Shown: in pieces, positions 59,401 through 64,000 of the stretch | Layout of the letters: each line of letters opens with the position of its first letter | Numbering within the stretch: position 1 is the stretch's first letter | Assembly (NCBI GenBank): GCA_030141605.1 | Contig: JAQGDQ010000101.1 | Location: 132,501 to 196,500, forward strand | Length of the DNA: 64,000 nt | DNA from: Tubiluchus corallicola | Lineage: Eukaryota; Priapulida; Priapulimorpha; Priapulimorphida; Tubiluchidae | Direction: 5' to 3' | Made by a program: the position numbers and the translations under genes | Notes under the pieces: generated by a model | What the model saw: only the letters and a program-made list of their open reading frames with translations | What the model was told of the DNA's origin: nothing | Databases searched by the model: none

Positions 59401-61677
59401 AAAGTCAAGTATGGCAGCCGGAGAAAATGGTATCAAACTTCAAATCCAGGACAAAAAATTCTCAATTTACTGAGTAAAATTTCAGCACAAGACGAATGTC
59501 AATGGTTAATCAGCTGCAAAGGAAATTGAAAATCAAATTTGATAGTAACTTATATGAAATACAAATGAACATATTTGTAACTAGGCCTGCAAAGATGCAT
59601 CGTGACACCTTTTGTGGAACACATGTATCGTAAAATCGCACCAGTATGACGGTAATCTAAAATCGCACCAGTATGACGGTAATCTGAGTCATTGATATTT
59701 AGTATGTGTTTGACCGCTGATAAAAACAGTGGGAAATAATTCAAGCTACAGCTGTAGAATGTACTGTGAATATGTAACAATCAGTGCAGTGGGTGCAGCA
59801 TTAGTAGACTTGACACAAGTACACCTGCTGCTAGTAGCCAAAGCAAAGCAGTTAAAAACACAATGTGCATATAATAATCTATAGTAGGCTAATGGCTTGC
59901 AGCAAATGTAAACTAAAAATGCACCAACATATTTGAAATGTTTTGCATTTCTGGTGACTTGCAATGCATTTAATAAAAAGTATAAATAGCTTGAATTATT
60001 TTAGTACTTAGTAATCTTAAAGTTGTTTGATAAATATAATATACATATATAACTAGATTAACTCGATAATGATAAAACTAGATTAAGGTGTTGATATTGG
60101 CATTTATAAGGTGTTTAATATATACATATCTATATATGTATATATATGATATATATATATTAAAGCCTACAAACGTTAACACAATGTGTATTTCGACACA
60201 TGTCATATGTGATGTTAGTATTGTGATATGTATCAGGTGTATCGTTACAGCCCTATTTGCAAAGGCACTTGCAATATATAGTTTAAAAATGCTCAAAACA
60301 AATTCAACTTGTAAACAATGTTCTGAGCCAAATGTGAACAAACCATAGGCTCCAAATTGTACACTAGCACTCACTTGTTGAGCTTGAGTAATAAAATCAA
60401 GAATATCAGAATGCAAGGCATCATGAACACGCGGAGCTCCGTTCTTATCATCCCAGAGACAAACCAGATGAACATTCCTGTAAAGAACAAAATAAAAACA
60501 AAATCATTCATCTTGTACATTCATTTATTGAAATCGTCAATGTTTTAAAGGAGCATAAGGACAGAATATACTGCATATTTTGATACTCTATAACTCAGAA
60601 ACGGCTGAACACAAAATAATTCTATGGAAGAGTCTGTAGATGCTAAAAGTAAGAATCGGTTTAACCAACTAAGATTATCGCACACTGCACTAGGAAATTG
60701 CACTGCAAAATAATCATTCCCGTCAAAGGATAATACATTATTTCTGTTAATTACATAATTTGTTTCTTGATTGACAGATTGTGTTTGTAAAAATTTGAGA
60801 GCTGCTCAAAGCTCTGTTTTATTACACTTTATAGCCACGTAAGTCACCAAGCTGCAAATGTTTGTAAAACATAATCATTTATAAGCCCACTACAAATATG
60901 TGATAAAAAACTTAGTTACTGAAAATATAATAATAATTGCATTTGAGAAAGTTGATACATTCAATGTTTTTAGTTTTAACAAATTTTATATAGTTTGAAC
61001 TTACATAAAAAGGTCATGCCACTCAGTTTTAGACACAGGTTCTTGTTTCAGTAATTTTAAAACGTAGGGCCGCATTTCAGGCCATTTTTCATCAAACTGC
61101 CAGACGCTTTTGTTCTGTAATAAAAAAATGAGTTTTTCAAAGAACTTAAAAGAAACATAGCCTAAAGCACAAACATCACTTAAAAAACACTTCAACAAAT
61201 AATCCTAGTAACATTTCAGAGAAGTAAGACCACCAAAGCGGCTCAGAATTAATGCATCAGTACTACTACTACTACTAGTAGGGTATAAATTTTTACATAA
61301 CGAGTTCTCACCGTTTTGACAAACACATCGTAAATTCTTCACATTTTAGCCTTCCTGTAGATATGCTGGTTCTACGTAGAAGATATGCAGAGATACTGAC
61401 ACGTGAAGGTGACAGTACATTTGTTACTGTTTCTATTTAACTTTAATAAAAGCAAAATAACTTTGACAAAAAATATCAGCATAACCATGGGTAGTTTTAG
61501 TTGTGGCAGTTTTTGTAGAAAACCACAGCTGCCTTTTCATAGCAACAGTTTGCTATAACAAACAGGACAAACATCAACAATTGTGTCAGCAACTCTACAT
61601 ATTGTTAAAGTTAACTCTTGTAGAGTTAAATATTTTTAAAAACTTACCATTAACAAATTTGCTACGGGCGCAGCCAT
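31915..61677 (-). CDS. CUL5: Cullin-5, ubiquitin-ligase scaffold
   Basis: Nineteen exons in perfect phase give 784 residues (human CUL5 has 780): 61648-61677, 61005-61114, 60375-60477, 58617-58799, 57694-57835, 55324-55473, 54539-54615, 53872-53965, 52148-52278, 50905-51012, 43786-43850, 43183-43315, 41264-41395, 39934-40057, 38978-39150, 38283-38444, 37678-37796, 36901-37024 and 31915-32109. Cullin-5 is the scaffold of ligases that pair Elongin B/C-SOCS-box receptors with RBX2. Near-identical blocks include NESIFSNIKQRLQDSAMKLV, ESKCPELLANYCDMLLRKTP, KYVQNKDVFMRYH, DLEVTTFQMAVLFAWNQRPR and the C-terminal winged helix EQIEWLIEHKYMRRDE. The neddylation region IVKIMKMRKK is intact and starts the last exon. 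The first exon encodes just MAAPVANLLM. Exon 11 has a weak donor (GTTCGT). Introns carry a GPCR gene, a BEL element and several DNA transposons, yet the coding exons look fully preserved. Confidence 0.96.
32110..33929. other. Cullin-5 last intron, proximal part
   Basis: No exon fits the cullin phase here. The only recognisable item is the retroposon tail near 33010. A run of GTTTAAGTTTAAGTTTA occurs around 33700. Confidence 0.45.
33010..33039 (+). repeat. LINE 3' tail with (CTTA)n
   Basis: ATGACAATAAATTGCTTACT followed by further TACT/CTTA units. The same 3' end is found on the - strand at about 15505-15540 attached to a reverse-transcriptase fragment. This marks a 5'-truncated insertion of the same LINE family. 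Confidence 0.6.
33930..34836. mobile_element. Non-autonomous hAT-like element (907 bp)
   Basis: Ends CAGTGGCGGCTC and GAGCCGCCACTG are inverted repeats, flanked by a perfect 8-bp duplication ATTATGAA (33922-33929 and 34837-34844). The 8-bp duplication points to hAT. No transposase coding is visible. It lies in the last cullin-5 intron, about 280 bp upstream of the GPCR start codon. Confidence 0.88.
35113..36099 (+). CDS. Class A GPCR, aminergic-like, nested in a cullin-5 intron
   Basis: An intronless 328-residue receptor. The frame is open back to a GTG at 35017, but the first ATG is at 35113 with A at -3 and G at +4. Seven membrane helices carry class A landmarks: SGN in TM1 (N1.50), LAANDA in TM2 (D2.50), the Cys before TM3 (FCDT), Trp in TM4, an ECL2 Cys (LLYCDV), FTPMV in TM5, TWAP in TM6 and NPFLYA in TM7. 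Two positions are unusual. The DRY motif at the end of TM3 reads DTY, so Arg3.50 is Thr. Counting back 17 residues, position 3.32, where amine receptors have Asp, is Glu. Overall pattern is closest to aminergic or related receptors; ligand and coupling cannot be read from sequence. The gene lies antisense inside the last cullin-5 intron (32110-36900), which with the lack of introns suggests a retroposed origin or intron loss. Confidence 0.86.
   Translation: MANILDNPLPPWPLYFGTWVKKVISIVIAIQCAVTFSGNILAIGSFIRDKKLRTTHNVYIVHLAANDAMVGIFHIPLMWWDLYYSSWHTFSLYNKVFCDTVVLVEVATGFVATGNVILISWDTYKLIIDGALYSLKNTIKKAVMYLVTLWCFTIVFYGIAVYAWVDIVGYTIHDSLLYCDVEFNHHREFTIFRNILTIFTPMVLLASLNIVIYRNIRRRSVKAIQPNNADVTLQKHKKAAHAMFLIVSCFVITWAPFALYTIIRQFCESCSHPHIYFLTNWFIYLNSLVNPFLYAASSPRFRMNYKNFARYAYMKMRALRTNTTTQQS
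36199..36204 (+). promoter_or_regulatory. Candidate GPCR polyadenylation signal
   Basis: AATAAA 100 bp after the GPCR stop, well before the antisense cullin exon 18 at 36901. A compact nested transcription unit would fit. Confidence 0.5.
41030..41195 (+). repeat. Retroposon-like 3' end with (GAATT)n tail
   Basis: A T-rich stretch ends in GTGAAATAAAAGTATGAATT followed by GAATTGAATT units. This is typical of the 3' end of a 5'-truncated LINE or SINE copy. No coding part remains. Confidence 0.35.
41865..43102 (+). mobile_element. Tigger/pogo-like transposon, deleted (1238 bp)
   Basis: Ends CAGTAGTCGCC and GGTGACTACTG form imperfect inverted repeats that continue into TTAATAGAYTC on both sides. 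A TA dinucleotide flanks each end (41863-41864, 43103-43104), the target duplication of Tc1/mariner/pogo elements. Several TTAATWGACTCAA motifs repeat inside the left end. It occupies most of cullin-5 intron 12. Confidence 0.85.
42411..42599 (+). pseudogene. Tigger transposase N-terminal helix-turn-helix fragment
   Basis: The ATG at 42411 opens KRKDLTVKEKLKIFEQYEK followed by CAAVQLKIFQSTLTRILK, the psq/CENP-B-type DNA-binding HTH of Tigger transposases. After residue 62 the frame stops; similarity continues in another frame (SQNENLAS, VNAPLMRQKA) before breaking off. The DDE catalytic domain is gone, so it is a non-coding relic. Confidence 0.78.
44330..44495 (+). repeat. LINE/SINE-like 3' end with (ATT)n tail
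   Basis: AAAAAGCACTGAGATCATTA followed by AATAAACTATTATT and over 20 ATT units (44425-44489). The arrangement of a conserved 3' end, AATAAA and trinucleotide tail is typical of CR1/L2-like retroposons. The BEL element begins about 60 bp further on. Confidence 0.55.
44558..44778 (+). repeat. 5' LTR
   Basis: 221 bp, beginning TGTCGTGAAGTTTGGGCTTC and ending CCACGACA. An AATAAA (agaataaagttt) within the LTR may serve as poly-A signal. Confidence 0.95.
44781..44798 (+). promoter_or_regulatory. Putative primer-binding site
   Basis: TGGTGCAAGGAAACCCGG, two bases after the LTR. The initial TGG fits complementarity to a tRNA CCA end. The tRNA was not identified. Confidence 0.5.
45114..46559 (+). 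CDS. gag: BEL/Pao gag, C-terminus frameshifted
   Basis: A 481-codon ORF from the ATG at 45114 (the frame is open upstream, but only to a TTG). The N-terminal part is charged and coiled-coil-like. The middle has the BEL gag pattern (KLPKFELKSFSGQILEWREF, with FQYLKSKLTGPA further on). The end carries the first zinc knuckle, CIFCKGPHWADQC. At about 46518 the frame slips: the remaining knuckle sequence (CLRENHQAHQC, CYFCHKNTHHRSLC) is found in the +1 frame that continues into pol. The ORF therefore ends in about 15 out-of-frame residues. Gag packages the element RNA into cytoplasmic particles; this copy has most of the capsid-like region but not the complete knuckle array. Confidence 0.85.
   Translation: MPNKDQKPDGSIPASARDLGYIKQARTKARKSLQEEIELANELVSRDESTIGDISNYLQRVKMCKHTLQNRLAKLEDLTLKFSERGMTAEADEATIKAADQYLEEDNEFLGTVSQVTFLLDECITKFSVKNVKRDLTDEFHTVSEIPHSRAVDKKPTVVHAAASASQFTDNDSPVAPPRRKRNISLAPITPTSGNLVQSHSYVKLPKFELKSFSGQILEWREFWDAFKTMVHDHPDLENIQKFQYLKSKLTGPALSAVEGFSLSNENYLQALDVLRSRFGKEQSIINVHYKALAHLENSGENAKSLRKFQDSLELHLRCLEAVGECVDSRVIIPLVLEKLPHSVVQQMRITMDPDSAWSVSDIRQRLNRHILTLEAVENETAASSFQQPFSKANERFPKKFVSASRHETVLGASDKQSSAHTPQRKNVSAHSDYPARNCIFCKGPHWADQCGNFATARERKRLLKKSLFYLSKRKSSSSPM
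46519..49890 (+). pseudogene. pol: BEL/Pao pol with internal deletion (partial PR, truncated RT, RNase H, IN)
   Basis: The open frame starts in the displaced gag zinc knuckles. It shows a retropepsin start (AYLDCGSQSSYIS, about 46765), then at about 46930 jumps directly to the middle of the reverse transcriptase palm (RDVTRFLWVKN, FRFCRVIFGAISSPFLL, IYVDNFISG). The rest of the protease and the RT fingers with the first catalytic Asp are missing. Downstream is intact by eye: RNase H (CFTDASESAYCAVV, RLELLAVLIGV, FTDSLCVLYWLQ), the integrase zinc motif (HKLNLHVG...CRTCRK), integrase core (GLDYMGPL, ISDNAPQF, GAVYERLM) and a C-terminal BEL-type domain. The deletion kept the reading frame. The polymerase of this copy should be inactive. 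Confidence 0.87.
50456..50462 (+). promoter_or_regulatory. Polypurine tract
   Basis: GGGGGAG immediately before the 3' LTR, the usual position of the plus-strand primer. Confidence 0.7.
50463..50683 (+). repeat. 3' LTR
   Basis: 221 bp with no difference from the 5' LTR that I could find by eye. Followed by the AATGT target duplication. Confidence 0.95.
51033..51333 (-). repeat. Retroposon 3' end, copy 1
   Basis: About 300 bp shared with 62541-62841 at high identity. On the - strand it ends with AAATAAAAAAATTCATAGTT plus a second CATAGTT unit, so it looks like a 5'-truncated retroposon with a short repetitive tail. A conserved block includes GGTCATTAACACACTCACCT. It lies just upstream of cullin-5 exon 10. 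Confidence 0.7.
51990..52164. repeat. 88-bp tandem duplication across a cullin-5 splice donor
   Basis: Two units offset by 88 bp (from about 51990 and 52078) share GTTATTTTTATACTCAAA-like, TATGTATCTAT-like and AGAAGTAATGTACTC blocks. The right unit contains the last bases of exon 9 and its donor; the left unit, inside the intron, contains a copy of the same exon end. On the - strand the true donor reads TTCT/GTATGT while the copy reads TTCT/GCATGT. Confidence 0.85.
52366..52667. mobile_element. Foldback (long inverted repeat) element
   Basis: Arms of about 75 bp, GTTTATTGAGCCTAGACGAT onward and its imperfect complement ending CGCTCACAAAC, share TTATAGCCATTTTCAA and TAAATCAAGCCAAAAAAT. They enclose about 150 bp. 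One arm also occurs at 1616-1700, so this is a dispersed family. No target duplication identified. Confidence 0.7.
52760..53075 (+). mobile_element. MITE-like element, copy 2, left end missing
   Basis: The right end (CACTTAACCTTTGACTTTTT, then GGAACTGTAAAAAGG) matches the element at 17777-18164, and the left part (CCTTGTGCACGTAACTATAT) matches the inverted copy near 55960-56000. The left terminal repeat is not recognisable. Confidence 0.55.
53283..53306. repeat. (AT)n microsatellite
   Basis: About ten AT units. Similar AT runs occur near 14456, 39565 and 60135. Confidence 0.8.
55664..56060 (-). mobile_element. MITE-like element, copy 3, inverted
   Basis: Begins AAGCTTTTTTACAGTTCC and continues CGTGAAAAGGTCAAAGGTTAA, the complement of the right end of the 17777-18164 element. 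Further inside, TACGTGGAC and AGTTGCTTGCACAAGG are shared with copies 1 and 2 respectively. The far end is only approximate. It lies in the cullin-5 intron between exons 5 and 6. Confidence 0.55.
58472..58513. repeat. Short interstitial telomere-like repeat
   Basis: Variant units GGATTAG/GGGTTAG/GCATTAG repeat about seven times, including TTAGGGTTAGG twice. TTAGGG is the common metazoan telomere repeat. It lies in a cullin-5 intron about 100 bp from exon 4. Confidence 0.75.
58901..59112. mobile_element. Inverted-repeat element with a tRNA-like centre (212 bp)
   Basis: Ends GAGTGTTTATAAACCACT and AGTGGTTTATAAACACTC are perfect 18-bp inverted repeats, extended imperfectly inward (tttttaacaattattaccca against ggataataaatgttaaaaa). 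The centre contains GAGGTTCAAATCCCGAC, matching a pol III B-box, and flanking TTGGAGAAAGAAA and TTTCTTTCTCCAA, which are themselves inverted. Confidence 0.75.
59632..59685. repeat. 27-bp tandem duplication
   Basis: Two exact copies of a unit beginning AAAATCGCACCAGTATGACG. It lies in the cullin-5 intron between exons 3 and 4. Confidence 0.9.
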
Positions 61678-62041
61678 CTTAAACGTTTTCGCGCAGCTCC
61701 AGGCATAGTTACTTACACATGTCCCGCTTTACAAACTAGGAGCACTTTGCACGACCAACTTGCTCCCAAGGCATTTACGAAGGCAAAACTGTGGACTGTA
61801 GTGGCAGCTGAAACAATTATTGTAATACGTACTCTATAATGCATATAATACAGTGTATATGGTGTCTATAATTATTCTATATTATAATGTATGTGTCTAT
61901 GTTTATATAAAAATGTATTATTTTGTATGTTCACTATTTGAATTTTTAAATACTTCACCAAAATGACAGTGAAACACAGTTGCCACCAGCATGGTTTTTA
62001 GGTAGATTAGCTAATCATAACCACTAAATATCATTGACTTG
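61678..62041. other. Presumed cullin-5 promoter/5' UTR region
   Basis: The first 60 bp upstream of the cullin-5 ATG are relatively GC-rich (gttttcgcgcagctccagg), then AT-rich. No TATA box placed convincingly. Nothing else recognised. Confidence 0.4.
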
Positions 62042-62469
62042 TAGGGGTGAGCATTCTCTACCGGAAAGCGAATTCGAATTGAACCGAATTTGTGACTTTC
62101 GAATTCGAATCGAACCGAACTTCAGTGTTTCGAATTCGAATTGAGATCGGAAGATTTTCGAACAAGTTTTCGAACCACCAGCAAAAATTTGTCTTACAAA
62201 GATCATGCATATCACTAGATTTTGCTCTGCAATAAAACGACTAGTAATTTATTTAAAATTGCGTGCAGAAATCACAGCTAAATTATGCTAATTGCATGAT
62301 GTTTCATTCGTTTTAGTGATAAAGAACATGTGTGATTGAAGTGTTGAATTATTCGAACCTATAATTTTGGATTCGAATGGAGTTCGAACTAAAAAACTCG
62401 TTCGAATCGAATTCGAGCGTTCGAATTAGATTCGAACGTTCGAACTCGAACGTTAGATGTTCACCCCTA
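62042..62469. mobile_element. hAT-like MITE rich in TTCGAA (428 bp), copy 1
   Basis: Ends TAGGGGTGAGCA and TGTTCACCCCTA are imperfect inverted repeats, flanked by a perfect 8-bp duplication TTGACTTG (62034-62041, 62470-62477). Both subterminal regions are packed with GAATTCGAA/TTCGAA palindromes. No coding sequence. Confidence 0.85.
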
Positions 62470-62485
62470 TTGACTTGCCATTCAG

Positions 62486-63344
62486 TAGTGGCGAGGATTC
62501 TCTACCAGAATGTAAATTCGAATCAAATTTGTCACTTTCGAACTATGAACTATGAATTTTATTTCATACATCAAAAAATACAATATCAAACACATTAATA
62601 AACTTTAAATTAAAATAATTTGAGTAGTGCGAGGTGAGTGTACGACCATACGGTCATTAACACACTCACCTTACTTAAATGAAAATATGATTATAGTTAT
62701 GCATGCTTCTGTCGATAACTTAATGTAAATAAGGATGAAGTAAATGATGTAATAATAGCAATGGTATAAGAGCAATAAACTGAAAGTTGTTAAAGGAAAA
62801 CATAATATGTAATTACGACTTTGAGTGAGCCTTAAAGAGTGGAAAAAAATTAAATAGTTACGAATATGAATTATGTGATTATCTGTCAATGCACCTCTTA
62901 CTTGTATTACAATGCACCATATAGCTTACTTGTATATACAATGATATACATATACACATATGTACCCAAATTTAAGTGGGGGAGAAGAGATTAAATTATA
63001 CATTATACTTGTAGTAATAACTATAATTGTATAGAACATTTAGATATAATTGATGGTAGTAATGTAGAAGTCGCATCAAATCGAATATTAAGATTTAGAA
63101 TCTGAATGGAAAGCGAATTCAGTTTTAAAGTTTTTTGAATCATTATTGAAAAGTAAACTCACAAAGATCAAGCATATTACTTGACCTTATTCTGCCGTAA
63201 AATACTAATAATCGCAGCTAAACAGTGCTGATTGCATTATGCTTCAAACACTTTAATGATAAAAATCGAATTCCAACTAAAAAAACTCGTTAGAATAGAA
63301 TTTGTACATTCAAATCCGATTCAAACGTTTGCTGCTCACCCCTA
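62486..63344. mobile_element. hAT-like MITE, older copy 2 with a nested insertion
   Basis: Ends TAGTGGCGAGGATTCTCTAC and GCTCACCCCTA match copy 1, with a near-perfect 8-bp duplication CCATTCAG/TCATTCAG (62478-62485, 63345-63352). Right-half blocks such as CACAAAGATCAAGCATATTA also match. The TTCGAA motifs are largely eroded. It is interrupted by the retroposon at 62541-62841. Confidence 0.75.
62541..62841 (-). repeat. Retroposon 3' end, copy 2
   Basis: Matches 51033-51333 almost throughout, including the CTATGAA tail repeats and GGTCATTAACACACTCACCT. It is inserted inside the older MITE copy, which dates it after that MITE. Confidence 0.7.
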
Positions 63345-63352
63345 TCATTCAG

Positions 63353-64000
63353 TTTAGTCTATCTATCAGCAATGGCAGTCCATCTGATATTTCTGTAATT
63401 TCAGCATAATTTATTGTTCAATTTGTTAAACACCGATTTTTTCATAAGAAACTAATTTTAAAATAATAGAGCTATGATAAAAATGCCCAAAGTACTGTAA
63501 ATATATTACGATGGAAGTTTTACTTCTTTATGTCAACTTAAGTCAGGTTGTCAAATTCAGGTTGTGAAATTGACATTTATAAAAAGCATTCAGCAAAAAG
63601 GGAACAAAGTGTGACATGTATGACAATTAGGAGTTATCATTATTGTACTACAGTATTGTAATACAAGAAATTAATATATTTATTACTTAACCTAAAATTA
63701 GGAACTATCTTAAATAGCACGCAGGGGTGTACGTAATTTGGCGTGACTAAAAATGGAGCACATTAGCCAACCTTCTTATTAAATCACTAAATACTTGTGA
63801 TTCATAAACTTTCTGCAACTATTAAACGAAAATCAATTTTAAAAAATAATGCAGCATGACGACACCCACATCAAGAGCTCACAACTATGCAGCATGACGA
63901 CACCCACATCAAGAGTCCACCACTCACAACTATGCAGCGTTTAAATTGGTTATCATATCTTTAATCTTAAACATTATTAAACATAAAAATCATACTATTG
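63353..64000. other. Window end, no gene recognised
   Basis: AT-rich sequence with a short tandem duplication at 63851-63938: GCAGCATGACGACACCCACA and the following bases occur twice, the second copy followed by a slightly longer spacer and a third partial start. No coding signal. Confidence 0.6.

Noticed and set aside
59746-60416. Frames on both strands around 59750-60410
   Set aside because: Apart from cullin-5 exon 3 (60375-60477), they cover AT-rich intron with no conserved pattern.
1-64000. CRISPR array, operon or prokaryotic defence system
   Set aside because: The window is animal nuclear DNA with spliced genes; the repeats present are transposon- or microsatellite-like.

Overview
This is a 64-kb window of an AT-rich invertebrate animal genome. 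The evidence is multi-exon genes with GT-AG introns in conserved metazoan families, a single-domain hexokinase, a Trunk/noggin-like ligand, a chitin-deacetylase-like protein, and hAT, Tigger/pogo, LINE and BEL/Pao elements. A short TTAGGG-like tract argues weakly against an insect. I cannot place the phylum. All gene models were spliced by eye from frame, phase and family resemblance; no alignment or transcript was available.

Layout. (1) 592-2866 (+): the 3' part of a chitin-deacetylase-like gene that has lost several catalytic residues. (2) 4875-5624 (-): a one-exon secreted Trunk/PTTH/noggin-like cystine-knot ligand with a furin-type site. (3) 7097-21213 (+): a complete 11-exon hexokinase (470 codons) with unusual active-site changes; its introns hold a 969-bp hAT element, two LINE fragments, a tRNA-like SINE remnant and a MITE. 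(4) 24261-28600 (+): a four-exon Golgi alpha-mannosidase II-like GH38 enzyme that keeps its catalytic residues but not the substrate anchor residues. (5) 31915-61677 (-): a complete 19-exon cullin-5 gene (784 codons), about half of the window.

The cullin-5 introns carry most of the accessory content. The last intron holds an intronless class A GPCR gene on the opposite strand and a 907-bp hAT element. Another holds a deleted Tigger element. Intron 10 holds a 6.1-kb BEL/Pao LTR retrotransposon with identical LTRs and a perfect 5-bp target duplication, but with its protease and the front of its reverse transcriptase missing. An 88-bp tandem duplication has copied the exon 9 splice donor. The last 2.4 kb holds two copies of a TTCGAA-rich hAT-like MITE, one interrupted by a retroposon.

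The genes do not form a pathway. I see no CRISPR array, operon or evident new multi-gene system. The best leads are the nested GPCR with an altered DRY motif, the deleted but recently inserted BEL element, and the enzyme homologues with changed active sites.
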